This document shows positions 1 to 11,763 of a stretch of 64,000 bases of DNA, one piece after another. Positions within the stretch are counted from its first letter, which is position 1. Every line of letters starts with the position of its first letter. The translations under genes were made by a program, and so were the position numbers. The DNA is from Pisolithus tinctorius (Eukaryota > Basidiomycota > Agaricomycetes > Boletales > Pisolithaceae). A model generated the notes under the pieces. That model searched no databases, had not been told where the DNA came from, and was given only the letters and a program-made list of their open reading frames with translations. The stretch lies in assembly GCA_024663395.1 (NCBI GenBank), contig JANFAH010000002.1, forward strand, positions 5,394,001 through 5,458,000, read 5' to 3'.

Positions 1-611
1 ATTACTCAGTCCTTACTCATTACTTACCAAGTGTTTGTGCCTTGTTTGTCACAAGCTGTGCTCCCCCCATAGTATATAAACCCCCATGTACTTAGCTACC
101 CACAATCAATCAGGAATCAATTCAGAAGCAGTCCAGCAGTCAGTCCAGTGCCTATCTCATCGTCGACAGTTGAGGCTCCACGAAGGGGTCTATCTGTCAT
201 CATTTGTATACTTGGTAGTTGAGGCTCATTTGGAAGAGTCTACCTGCCTCCATTATTCATCTGAAGCTTCCTCTTAGTCAGCAGTCTTTGTCATCCCTCC
301 ACTCCTGCGTAACTCGTCATCAACTTGCGCCAGGAGCACATCTTATTAAAGTCCATCATCCCAAGTCCTTTCAGCTGAACACCTTTGCTCTGTTCAGCAT
401 CCCCCATCCAATCATCACTTGCTTGTCTTCTCCTGCGTAACTCGTCGTCGACTTGCGCTAGGAGCACCTGCCATTGAAACTCCCCCCACTTTAGGTTTCT
501 CTGCACTCCAGGTTCCGCGGAGGCAAACCACCACTCGCTTTTATTTGTCTTTTGGTGTTGGATTTGTTTGGTTTTCACCAGCATTCCACACTTTGACTCA
601 CAGCGATTGCA
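1..611. other. unassigned sequence, small internal duplications
   Basis: No convincing coding frame. Two short direct duplications are visible. One is a unit of about 36 bp reading ctcctgcgtaactcgtc at about 303-339 and again at about 430-466. The other is a unit beginning gttgaggctc at about 169 and 209. A TATATAA box lies near 73. The stretch directly precedes recognisable copia polyprotein sequence, so it may be diverged element sequence or an older insertion inside the element. No LTR-like match to the 3' LTR was seen. Confidence 0.4.
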
Positions 612-2585
612 AATGACCAGGTGGTTTCGACACCTGAGCCCGAAATTCAAGTCCAGAGTGAAAAAGGGGTTAGTGGGTCAAACCATGGGAACGACGAGGA
701 CACACACACCTTGGAACGAAGGCGCCAGGCGACACCGATGCCTGGTCAATGCCCTGGGCCATCACGCACACCTCCAGGACCATATCCAGTCCCAATTCCA
801 CCTCCAGGTGTCAGAAGATCATCTAGAATTCGAAAAACGCCTGTAAAAGATGATGATCAAAGGTATTTCATCAATGCCTATGAACGTGGACACTACCTGT
901 GGTGGGGGACGCTGTGGGAAGGGACGAAGGTGGTGGGAGTGGTGAGAGAGTGCCAGAGAGCATGGAAATGGCGAGCGAAGGCGGTGATAGGCCTCATGGT
1001 GAACAGCAACACCACAACGCTTACCAAGCAAACACATCATGTGATCACGAACCCACAACCTTCGCAGAGGCAATGCGTCGTCCTGACGCTGATCGCTGGT
1101 ATGCAGCCATGGCTGATGAACTCATGACGTTTAAAAATATAGGATTATACGAGGAGGTTCCTTGGCCACCCGATCGAAAGATCATCGACTCGAAATGGGT
1201 CTACAAAATAAAACGAGGACCGACGGGCGAAATTGATAAATACAAGGCATGACTTGTCGCAAAAGGGTTTACACAGGTGCATGGCATTGACTACACAGAG
1301 ACATTTGCGCCCGTAGCCAAGTTCTCTACGATAAGAATTCTGCTTGCCCTCACTGCTAAGTACAACCTTGAAGTTCATGAGATGGACGTGAAATCTGCCT
1401 TTTTTAAATGGCAAACTCGAGGAAGAAATTTATCTTCATCCCCCTCCAGGTTTTCGTGACTCTAGCGACATTGTCTGGCGCCTTTATCATGCACTTTACG
1501 GACTCAAACAAGCTCCAAAATCCTGGTATACAAGACTTCGAGAAGTCTTCGAGTCACTTGGATTCACATGCAGCGACGCAGACCATAGCCTATTTTTTAA
1601 AGTCGACGATGGTGTCTTAATCATCGTAGCTGTGTACGTCGATGATAAACTAATCCTGTCAAAGAGCTGCGAAGCCATCAAACACTTAAAAACCCAACTG
1701 TCAGCCAAGTATGACCTCTTGGACTTAGGGGAAGCCTGTTGGATACTCGGGATGGAGATTATACGAGACCGTGACAAGGGAGTGATAGAACTCTCCCAAC
1801 GTCGCTATATAGAGTTGATCCTTGAGTGCATAGGCATGCAGGATGGCCAGACCATGTCCACACCCATCGAGCAAAACCTAAAACTCGAAAAACTTGATGC
1901 TCCCACATGTGATCTTCAGTCATATCAGTCAGCACTTGGCACACTGATGTATGCCATGTTGGCGACACGACCTGATCTCGCCTTCGCTGTAGGTGTACTC
2001 AGCAGGCATGCCGCTACCCCTGGAGACCAACATTGGTCGGCACTGAAGCGAGTCTACCAGTACCTGCGTAAAACTTTGAGTGCACGGCTGCAGTACACAA
2101 GTGACCCTAGTGGCTCCCTTGTGGGTTATGCCGATGCGGACTGGGCCGCAGATATTAATGACTGTTGCTCCATCTCAGGCTATGTCTTCACCCTGTCTGG
2201 AGGAGCTGTAAGCTGGTCTTCGAAGAAACAAACCTCCGTAGCCCTGTCGAGCACAGAAGCCGAGTACATGGCAGTTTCAGCAGCTGGAAAGGAACTCCTT
2301 TGGGTTCGCACCTTGCTCCATGAACTGGATGCAGTCGAGATCGTGCGACCAACCCCCCTTCTAGTCGACAATCAATCTGCGATAGCGCTAACTGCAAATG
2401 CCATGTTCCATGATCGCACCAAGCACATATCAATCCGTCATCATTTTATTCGTGAGAAGGTGGAGAGTGGGGACCTGGCAGTACAGTATGTGTCTACGAA
2501 TGAGCAGGTGGCTGATGTCCTCACCAAGGGGTTATCACGCAAGAAGCATGAGCGTTTCTCTTCTGGTATGGGTATTATTTTCTAA
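612..2585 (+). pseudogene. copia (Ty1-type) polyprotein remnant: reverse transcriptase and RNase H
   Basis: Decayed pol of a copia LTR retrotransposon. In order: a Pro-rich linker ending in the basic motif RRSSRIRK (about 810-840) typical of the integrase to RT junction; RT start with SKWVYKIKR (about 1190); [11 protein letters not shown] (about 1308); the RT catalytic YVDD (about 1637); and RNase H with STEAEYMAVS (about 2250) and the conserved tail TKHISIRHHF (about 2420). It is broken. A frame change lies near 900. An in-frame TGA at about 1251 stands where Arg (CGA) is expected in the KARLVAKG motif, so it may be a C-to-T change. An extra T in a T run near 1403 shifts the frame. From about 1632 to 2585 the frame is open. 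Gag, protease and the integrase core are not in the window. Confidence 0.9.
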
Positions 2586-2598
2586 GCCTTGTTACGCT

Positions 2599-2605
2599 GA
2601 GGGGG
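2599..2605 (+). other. polypurine tract of the copia element
   Basis: The run gaggggg lies two bases before the TG that opens the 3' LTR. This is where the plus-strand primer of an LTR retrotransposon is expected. Confidence 0.6.
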
Positions 2606-2607
2606 TG

Positions 2608-2877
2608 TGTTGAAGTGTTACCACCTTTACCTGACTTTTGCTTACATTGTACAAGCTTACATAATAAATCTTCGCACTTAGGATGTTTGTTTTCCTTCAG
2701 GTGTACCTCAGACTTCTTCTAACTGAAGCCTGAGGTAACTGTTCTCCTTGTTAATTAATAGCTACCTTACTGACTTACTACTGTAGTCCCCTTCCTAGGT
2801 TAGCTGTGAATATAGACTTCTTCTAACTGAAGCCTGAGTCTCCTTCCTAGGTCCCTCGTCTCGGCCTCCCTTCAACA
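2608..2877 (+). repeat. 3' LTR of the copia element (270 bp)
   Basis: It starts TGTTGAAG and ends CTTCAACA, a perfect 8-bp terminal inverted repeat of the TG...CA type, and follows a polypurine tract. It contains two copies of an imperfect hairpin (AGACTTcttctaactGAAGcCTGAG). A diverged solo LTR of nearly the same size and with the same two hairpins lies at 48773-49045. The next base, 2878, is inside the reading frame of an unrelated gene, so the element interrupts that gene. Confidence 0.88.
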
Positions 2878-4173
2878 GTTACTGCATTCAAGAAGAGACG
2901 GCCCGAGTCCGGACTTCGCTATATAATAGGGTTTATGCGGGCACAGGGGATCCGTGTGCAGCATTGCCGTGTAATTCAGTCACTTCGAAGGATCGATCGA
3001 CTAGGTCAAGCTTTACGAGACCGCCGCACGAAAATGAGACGCAAGTATCACGTCAAACGGCCAAATGCACTGTGGCACATCGATGGTCACCACAAGTTGA
3101 TTCGGTGGGGAATCGTCATTCACGGGTTTATCGATGGCTTTTGCTGCACAGTACGTCTATCGCCTACTCAAATTTGTCACATTTGTTGATTCACTCATAG
3201 GTTACCGCAATTCATGCCAGCAACAATAACCGGTCATCGACTGTCCTTCGTTTATTTGAACATGCTGCTGAACAATATGGAATACCTTCCCGTGTCCGTG
3301 GAGACCGCGGTGGTGAGAATATCGACATTGCGACGTACATGATCATGAAGAACGGCCACCACCATGGCTCGTTTATCTGGGGAACATAAGTTTCACATCA
3401 TTTTTGTATTCATCATTGCTAATCATATGCATAGTTCAACTTGGAATTGTCGCATTGAGCATTTATGGGTCGAAGTTGGATCCCAATTTGCCAGATGCTG
3501 GCATGCTTTTTTTGCACGACTTGAACGTGTCCATATGCTCAATATCGAAAACCCGTCGCATATTTGGTTACTCCACACACTGTTCCTCGACAATATCAAT
3601 CACGACTGCCAGGTGTTTCGGGAGGAGTGGAACTGCCACCTGATGGGTGGCGCAGGTACTAACAACAAGAGTCCAATAGTAAATGTCAAATTTTATTAGT
3701 TTATACACTTTTTGTCTCATGAAATAAAGGACATGCATCTGCTCGGTCAAATTCAATTTGGAATCTACCGAGAACGTGAAGATCACGAAGGATGTAACGT
3801 TGCTGATGATGAAGTAATGGAGACGGCTGATGTGATCGTGCACCAACAACAAGTACACGTTAAGCATGAGGCCGTGCGCGTACCCTCTCTTCGGAACCCT
3901 TTTCAGAATGATGAAGAAGAACTAACTTTCTTCAGGGGTCTTCAGGAGGTAGTCACCCAGGACATCACGCCAGAAAATTTCGGGTTGACAGCAATGGAGT
4001 GGAGCTCTGACACGTACCCGCTGATCGAGACTATACACATTGGGTGCCACACACAAAAAGAGGTAGATATTTCATTGGCTGATGCGATTTGGTATTCCCA
4101 GGCACGCCTATGGTGCCAGGCATTGTCTACGTTGTTGTTCTACTTAATGACCTGTGACTCATCATTTGTATAA
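2878..4173 (+). pseudogene. integrase-core (DDE-type) domain gene, 5' part cut off by copia
   Basis: An open frame runs straight out of the LTR end at 2878. It carries an rve-like integrase core of a type common in agaricomycete genomes. Visible catalytic blocks are LWHIDGHHKL (first Asp, about 3070), VRGDRGGEN (second Asp, about 3295) and RIEHLWVEVG (Glu, about 3455). Introns fit at 3151-3200 and 3679-3729. A third is needed at about 3383-3434, but the expected donor there is not GT, so splicing is probably damaged. The last exon ends at the stop at 4173. The N-terminal half must lie beyond the retrotransposon, upstream of the window. The role is presumably transposition or a domesticated relative. 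This is family knowledge, not shown here. Confidence 0.8.
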
Positions 4174-4230
4174 ATGCTTCTGAATTTTACTGCGGTAACA
4201 CCAACCGCACTTCACCCCATCCTCACTAGC

Positions 4231-5757
4231 ATGTCGAGTGCGTCGACCCGGATGAACCTCTGCTGGGGTGGAGGTGGTCAATGCGATTGCGAGTGCTTTA
4301 GGCCTAAGGCGGATGACCCTGCTCATTGCTGGGAATGTTCGCATGGGTTCAGTAAGCACCCGCATGCTGACAATTCCCCAGCTGTCAATACCCTGGCCGT
4401 CAATACCCCAGTCGTCAATACCCCAGCCGTCAATGCCCCAGCCATCACCCAATCGCAGCCCGCTGTATGTGGCTCATCGAACATGGTGAAAATATTCGAA
4501 GGACTTACTTCAAGACGTCTCACCGGCACTTCTCAACCGAATCCCCGCCAGGAGGCACTGGCAACTAAATCTTCAAAGCCAAAGCTGCTCTCAACATTAC
4601 GGATGTCTGCTTCTAACGAGCATGGGGTAGGCATTTGTAGTGCCTTGGGACCGCTCAGGCTGACATTTTTATTCCAGCCTTCTCAACGGCAAACCAGTGG
4701 TCAGGCGTTCCATGTCAGCTCTGTCGCCATCATTACATGCGGAATAGATGTATTTTTTCTTTTTAAATTTTTATTGCGCAGACTCTTACTTCACAAATTG
4801 AAATACAGACAAATGGCCAGTTAATGAAGGACCCGATCTTGCCGCAGACGACGGCGGAGAAGAGACTGTTCATCCAACACTTGGAAAACCACGGATGCTA
4901 TCTCCAACAAACGATTGAAGTTAACTCTTCTTGGTCACACGAAGACATTACAACCCAGCTGCGTTCATGGTTCCCAAATGTCTTCCAATATTTTGACTCT
5001 CATCGCGAGAAAGCCAATATGACGTCCCAAACCCAACCTGACTGGCAGCTTCTTGTTCCTGCTAATGGCAAACTCGAGCTCTCTACGGCTGTTCGTCCGA
5101 ATGGTGTTGTTCTCGCCCGTTTCAAGGGACGCCAGAAGTCTGGCATTGCTGATAGTAATCTGTGGTTCGGTATGTGGCTAAAACATTACAACTTTGGCCG
5201 TCTTAATTTTTTGGACAGTCACTTGAAATCCTGTCCCCAATCATATTTTCGACAAGTGGAAGATGGGATCGGACGTAGTGGGAACTGATGAAGAGGCTAT
5301 GAGTGCGAGTGACAATGAGGTGGTTGAACTATCGAGTTCCATTGCCGACCTTGAAATCACTACTGCGACTGGGACCGGTAAGTTTAGTACTGTTATTTTT
5401 ACCATTAAAATCAACATTTTTTTTTCTAGGCAAGAGGTCGCGTTCTGTTCATGTCTTATCCTCCCCTGAGGCTATGGACTCCAATAGGCGGTCCTTCCGC
5501 AAGAAATGCAAAGACTGTACGTTTGTATTTAGTTACTTACAGTGACATACTAATCACACTATCTGCACTAAGTAAATGCTGACGCCCTACCCGCTTGGCC
5601 TCGTCAGCCTGGGGGGTCCATTTCCGGCCCTGTTGAAGTGAAGGACTTCTTATCCGACAGCGACGACAATGCCTCGTCTCCGCCAAATCCGTGGTTCGCA
5701 CAATTTGAACAGACAACGATGGTGAAGGATGGAGATATTTCTGACGTTGATTTGTGA
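4231..5757 (+). pseudogene. unrecognised Cys-rich N-terminal protein, one premature stop
   Basis: I do not recognise the family. ATG at 4231 opens a Cys/His-rich segment (CDCECFRPK and HCWECSHGFSKHP, a possible zinc-binding region). It is followed by a Val/Asn/Thr/Pro repeat (roughly LAVNTPVVNTPAVNAPA), a central domain (about 4800-5169: LRSWFPNVF, DWQLLVPANGKLEL, GIADSNLWF) and an acidic tail. Introns fit at 4627-4677, 4750-4781, 5170-5218 and 5378-5429, with the last exon ending at 5757. After the third intron the correct frame contains a single TGA (5224-5226). This fits a point nonsense mutation, and the flanking frame is otherwise intact. The same strand and closeness to the integrase-core gene suggest that both may belong to one mobile unit (inference). 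Confidence 0.6.
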
Positions 5758-6123
5758 TACTTGCGTTTTTTTCACTTGCTACTTATCGCTCCCTAATGTC
5801 CATAGTACTTTGTCTGAATTTGTTTTGTTTTGCTGGCAGTTGTGCCGGCCTATATCGAGAATCTACACAAGTGTGACTAATAGTGAAGTTGTAGCACGCT
5901 GCTCTCAGCCCTTACAGTTTTGTAATATCAAACTACCAGCCACACATACCAAGCTGCCCCCCTTGCTCCGTCGCAAGCAAGGGTGGCAAGGAACGTTCCG
6001 AGCGTGTTCGCACGCACCAGCACCATTTGTGAAGAAGGTATGTGGCTCTTGCACTTGTGATATCATGATTTTTTTTTTACTCTTAAGCAGCCGAAGAAGA
6101 ACTTGATCAATCTACGACGAACG

Positions 6124-7629
6124 ATGTATCTCTTCGACACTTTTATCGGTTTATTCGATCTCCCCGGTCCACAGAACATGACGGGTGGATCCAACTCGCT
6201 GGACCAATTCTGCATTAACTTCGCCAACGAACAACTGCACCATTTCATTCAACAATGGCTGTTTGAGTCCCACGTCGATGAATACCAATCAGAAGGCATA
6301 TCTAAATATGACCCCCTCATTTCTTACTTTGACAACTCCGAATGCATCCGACTCTTCCGGAACGAACCTGGTGGCCTTATTCACATCATGGACGACCAAG
6401 CTCACCGATCCCACAAAAAGACAGATCACACCATGGCCGACGCCTTCGCCAAGCGATGGGGCAACCATTCTTCCTTTAAACTAGGAGGTGGCTTGGATAG
6501 GTCTGGTTTCCCGACGTTCACCGTTTGCCATTTCAATGGCCCGGTGACATATTCCTCAGAGGCGTTTTTAGAGCGCAACCTCGATGCTCTTAACCCCAAT
6601 TTTGTGGCTCTTCTTCGCGGCACGGTGGCCGGTGCTGGCCTCGGGGATGGTGCTGAAGGGGTGGGGTCCATCAATCCCTTTGTCAAAGGTCTCTTCTCGG
6701 GGAAAGCCATTGCCACACAGGCCCATCCCAAGAGTGAGGACATGATCGTTGCGGCCCAACAACCTGTCAAACCCATGCGTGCTCCTTCCACCTGCTGGAA
6801 GAATACCGTTCGTCGTATGCCACGCGACAACGCTGCCACTGGCACGACTCCTCCCATCGTCGAAGAAGAACGTGAGGACAAGGACGTCACTACTTCCCAG
6901 AACACAGGTACTCCATGTGTCGCAGGCGAGTTCTGCGCCGCCCTCGATACGCTCTTTGATACGTCGGGAGACACACACAATTGGTTTGTGTTCTGTATCA
7001 ACCCGAACAACTCCCAACTCCCGAATCAGCTTGAGGGACGATCGGTCAAAGGGCAGGTACGCAGCTCAGGGTTGGTCGGGGTTGCGAAGAGGAATGCATG
7101 TGCGTTTGAGGTCGGTATGACTCCGGACGAATTTTGTCAGAGGTACAGGGATCCGATGGCCAAGGTACAGCCCAATTTTTCACCGCTCCCGATACCCCAG
7201 AGGCATCTCTGTCTTACTCTACGTTACCCACTTCTCCAGCTTCCTCTGCACCCCCATCCCCACCTCGTATTTCACCGCTCCCGATACCCCAGAGGCATCT
7301 CCGTCTTATTCTACATTATCCACTTCCCCGGCTTCCTCCGCACCTGCACCCACACCTGCTGGTGTTGAAGATTTATCTGCAAAAATCGTCTCCGCCTCTT
7401 ACAAGTCTTCCTTTCACAACCCGCTTTCCATGCGCTTGAAGACTATCTATGTGCAGCTGACGTCGAAGAACAGAAGCGCAACCGGATGTGCGAAGCAGAA
7501 GTAGAAGCCAGTCTTATATTTCACAAGGACAGGGAGGGATTGGTGCCGAAGGAGATGCTGCCGGGGGGAATCCTAGAGGGCGAGACGACTGAAATCGTCG
7601 AGGAGCCGTCTGCGTGGAGAGAATTCCAG
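6124..7629 (+). pseudogene. fragment of a myosin-motor chitin synthase (class V/VII type)
   Basis: The frame from about 6124 matches the C-terminal half of the myosin-like motor domain fused to fungal chitin synthases. Markers are LFDLPGPQN (about 6151), LDQFCINFANEQLHHF, DNSECIRLF, a PGGLIHIMDD block, FVFCINPNN (about 6985) and EFCQRYRDPMAK (about 7130). The exon ends at 7164 before a GT donor. A Ser/Pro-rich segment follows with a tandem repeat of about 80 bp (PDTPEAS...SYSTL, twice). Then, after an apparent 1-bp deletion near 7430, comes ALEDYLCAADVEEQKRNR up to a donor at about 7629. The P-loop and switch I of the motor, and the whole chitin synthase catalytic part (QRRRW and others), are absent. 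It is therefore a gene fragment that cannot make chitin. Confidence 0.8.
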
Positions 7630-10311
7630 GTATTAATATGTCCCTCCCCATCTTTTTCTTTCACAGCTCATTCATTCATTTGGCAGAGGATCTTTAGTTT
7701 CCCGCACTCCCTCTGTCCTTAGTAGATCTGATGTTGTTCCTCTCATATTATATCTACACTCTCCCCCTCCCCACTGTATGGCAACGACGAGTGAGAATTA
7801 ACAAGTGCACCAGAAGAAATGAAATACACTCTCCAATTAAATTTATTCTATGGTTGCACTGAGTTTGCAACGAGCAACATCATCTATGTACTATATACAA
7901 TAATACAATTACATGGTGGTATAGTTGAAAGTAACGGGCGCAGCTGAACAGGCGCGGCAGCGAGGCGGTGAGGCCGCGACGTATGGGTGACGCGGCTGAT
8001 TGGGCGCGGTGGTGAGGCCGCGGCACATAGGTATCGCGGCTGAACGGACGCGGTGATGTGGCGATGCGACCGCGAAAAATAAATGTGCAGATTTTACGCC
8101 ATAATGACGTTATTCCGGTCTCCTCCCACTTACTGGGCGGTGTACTTCCGATCTTCGAGTCGAGTCGAGTGTAATTATTTCACACACGGTGTTGCTGATA
8201 AAATGCGGGTGTACGTGAAGAAGTAACATGGATTCGTGCAGGGTGATTACAAGGCAAGGCGTGAAGGAACTTCTCAATTGGTACCTCGCTTGTTCTTCGC
8301 CATGGCACGACTCGACCCAATTTCTTCGACGTTGTTTCCAGTTATGTAACGTTGTGCCGTCCGAAGATCGTCGATTCATCGACCACTCATGTCATTCTAG
8401 CGTAGGCGCGTTATGTACAACAACACCATAGTGATGGACAGGAAAGAGGAGAAGGCATCAACTTGCTTTGACTTGGCGGCCTAAAGCCTCTTCCGCTACA
8501 TCCGAGAAGCCCTGTTGCACGGGGGGTCTCATAGGCGTCGATGTCAACATTGTATTGCCCACTGGTGCGACCCCGAACACATGCACCGAACTGGGAGAAC
8601 GCGAACCTCCAACGGTGCTCATGCCATAATACGGAACAGTCGTCTTATTTGCTCTCCCTTATAGTAGATAGATACAATGCGAGGGCAAAATTGTTCCGCC
8701 GCCGCCGGATGCGAAGGACACTAACCCATCGGCGGCGCTTCAACCCTTGGGCCCCTTGCAAGCTTGCATCACTCAGTCTCTTCTCCGCGACCCATGCGCG
8801 GGGTTTTCCTTCAATGTACAGCGACCACAAGTGTGAGTAAAAATAACGCTGTCCTTCCGATCGACCAAACTCGAGCATTTGTTTCAAGTTGCTCCACCGT
8901 CATGTACAGGCTTACGGTAGATCCCAGAGATACGGGTTTCATTCTCGCAGCACCGCTATTCACCGCAACTACATGTATACGTTGCGGGCTGGCATGACCA
9001 TTGCTGCACTCATAATACGCACGCTAGTGCCCAAAAAGGTCCTAAGAAAACAGATGTTAGTAAGTGACCTTCAGATTATGATGCAGGTTGATAAGGACAT
9101 TAACAAAATACATGCGCCAGTGCCCAAAAAACCTTCAGAAAATTGATGTTACCTTCGGACCACATTGCAGGTTGACAGGGGGAGTACTGTACGTAAATAT
9201 ATTTATACGCGCCGGTGCCTAAAAAAGCCTTCTCAGGAGAACAGCCTAGACTGTCTCCTGCTCCGACTTGGCTCCGAGTTTGGTTCGTCTCTACTGCGTA
9301 TTCGTGATGAACTCAGAAGATAGTAAACCAGAACTATCTTAGATTCGTATCACCCTGCGCTTTCTCCGCGAGCGAAAGAGACGATGATCATGCAGATCGT
9401 GCGCAACATTAGCACAAGACTCCAAGTCCAAACGATTGGCGGACAAGGTGTTTTTCTAATACCCTAGCTCCAACATCCAGAAATCATCACCCTCAAGGAT
9501 GGTCTTCACTAGCTATCTTTGCTTCCAATTACACGTGAGAGTTATTCTCGCACTGTGGAATAGGCACCCTAAGCGTTCCAGGGCGTTTTAATTACAGGTT
9601 ATCTTGCGAAGCGTATCCATCATTCCACAGCTCGCTGAATCTGGTCACTTCAGTGATTCCAAGGGGTTGGAGTGCTGTGGGTATGTGTATCACTCATTAT
9701 GGTTGCTCTCCTTGCAGTTTTCAGGATGACCGGACCTATATGTTGGTACAGGATGAAAATTTCACTACTTGACACAGTGCCCCCTTCGCTGATTACCGTA
9801 TTCACCACAGGTCCATTGTTGCCATGGTTGTTGCCACGGTTGTTACTATACACATTCGGATGCTGCTCTGTATTGCCCTGGAGCGCTCCCACGCACATTC
9901 CAAGCTCTGCTTGTTGAACGGTTAATATTCGCAGTCACCGGCTTACATTGATAGAAGGTGGTGAAGGTGGCGATTTCCCAGGTTCACGTAACATCCATAC
10001 CTGCTTCTGCAGTCGGGGAGCAACCGTCGCAGGTTCCTCGTCCCAATATACCTTGGGAATGGATCCGTATATGGGCTGAAGAATTTCCATCCGAACAGCA
10101 AGTACTGATTGTAACGGAGCAACGACAACTTCGGAGTCATCACTGCCTCCGAGTCGCGATCATTCTCGTACCCCTGAATTGCTTGGTCACGTACTGCCTC
10201 TTATCCTGCGTACTCGCCATTTTGCATCAAGGAGGCCAACTCGCGTCGGATTGGTATGACCTGTATAAATATTATTCGAGGACGCTGTCATTCTGCAGTG
10301 TTTTGCGAGTC
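7630..10311. other. no supported gene; minor tandem repeats
   Basis: Only short, unrecognisable frames. At about 7935-8085 a GC-rich degenerate tandem repeat (gcgcggyggtgaggccgcg units) is visible. At 9011-9235 there are three diverged copies of a unit of about 97 bp marked by gtgcccaaaaaa. I see no RNA gene. A continuous frame from about 9958 leads into the zinc finger gene and could hold an unrecognised upstream exon. Confidence 0.5.
9011..9235. repeat. three diverged copies of a ~97-bp tandem repeat
   Basis: The motif acgc(a/g)c(c/t)(a/g)gtgcc(c/t)aaaaa recurs near 9011, 9109 and 9204. Each copy is followed by a similar cct...cag...gatgtta segment. No coding content. Confidence 0.55.
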
Positions 10312-10920
10312 ATGTTCAGACCGCAAGGAAACGATTTTAACCGCTACCTCGTTAACAACCCTCTTCTCCCTTTCGTGTTGAATGATGGCCTTTCAACGCA
10401 GCCTGCTCAGACTACATACCAGACCCCCCATGTGATTGGCTCGTGTACCTGTGGTGTGCTGCATATCTGCGATCAAGGTGCGCGTTCAGAGCTGTATTGT
10501 TAAGTCTTGAATACTTAACAGCAACACTTTGTACCCGCAGGTAACGCGACCAAAAACACGTTCCATTCAGCCTCACCTGCCTTACCTGCCGTTAACCCGT
10601 CGGTGACATACACATGTCCATTGGGAACTGGATGCACGTTCCCCCTGGAGGCGACGACGAAGTCGCTCTACGCCCATCTGCCCCTACACGGTCATAACTA
10701 CAAGCATCGGGACCGTGCTCCTTGCCCGTGGCCTGGATGTTCCAAGGTATCGCGTTGGGGAAACGTCGGTCGTCACATTATAGAACGTCATCTTGGTGTG
10801 AAGATGGAATGCGAATATTGCGGAAAAACGTACAAAAGAAGAGGGGATCTCAAAGCGCATATGAAGGGTTGCGTTGAGGTAGTCTTTCTCGCATCTGCGT
10901 TTGAGGAAATGTCTAACTGA
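10312..10920 (+). CDS. C2H2-type zinc finger protein
   Basis: Two exons, 10312-10477 and 10541-10920, joined by a 63-nt GT..AG intron, give a 181-residue protein (546 nt, in frame). Zinc-binding blocks are in the second exon: TCPLGTGC with downstream His (about 10612), CPWPGCSKVSRWGNVGRHI with H-x4-H, and CEYCGKTYKRRGDLKAHMKGC, a C2HC finger. A nucleic-acid-binding, probably regulatory, role follows from family knowledge. The start is uncertain because the frame is open upstream to about 9958. An alternative last intron (GT at about 10879 to AG at about 10940) would replace the final residues. No close paralogue is in the window. Confidence 0.7.
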
Positions 10921-10991
10921 TCTCCCCCGGATTGACACAGCACCTCAGCGCAAGGTCAGCGGGAAGTGCCTACATGCCTCACACCATGTGA

Positions 10992-11763
10992 GGTCGCACT
11001 TGGTTGGCGGTAGACTATTCCGTTAGTGATGACACGGTTTACACTGCAAACCCTTTCCAAGCCCATGTCATGTGTATACCGCCATTTGTTAAGACGGGGA
11101 TCAACTAGATGCACCTTCACCAGAGAGCCTCAATTGTAATCTGGGCGATCAAGGAAGAACGAAGCACCTATCCATGAGTGACAGGGTACGCACACGCGTA
11201 CGTGGTTACAGAATTCGTGATCATCGGGCGAGTACCTGAGAGGCACAGCTCCGATTTCGGTACCGAAGAAACACGTTCGCATCACAGAATTCAGAAAATA
11301 ATACACCATTCGTCTGCGCCCCGTAACTACACATCATTTCCTCCAAAGCAACACTTAGAGACATACATAATTAATCGACCATTGTATGGGCGATATGAGT
11401 ACTTGGCGAGTCTGCACATCTGTGTTGGATAACTTCTCCCCCAGACACCGATCGACCATCAAAGTCTTGAACTGGCTCGCAGATGATTCCATTGACCGTG
11501 GTACTCCCCGATTGGAGATATCCAGACGGTACAAGCAGTACGGCTCAAGCATTGCTGTACTTAAAATGTGAGCGGTAGTAATTTACTCGCATTCAGTTAC
11601 CATCGATAAACATGAATTTGGGATCACTTCATGAGGAGTGAGGTCAACACGTAAATCAACATATAAAAAAACGAAGGTGGGAGTGTTGCTGGGTGATACG
11701 GTGATCTCAAATGTGTGAAAACTGTATGCGTGACACAACAAACGTAGCGTCGAGGGTAAAGGA
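10992..11763. other. intergenic, nothing recognised
   Basis: Lies between the zinc finger gene and the 3' end of MGM1. Short frames on both strands show no domain. It probably holds the 3' flanks of the two convergent genes. Confidence 0.5.

Noticed and set aside
291..650. 119-residue minus-strand frame as a gene
   Set aside because: It overlaps short internal DNA duplications read in different frames and shows no conserved motif.
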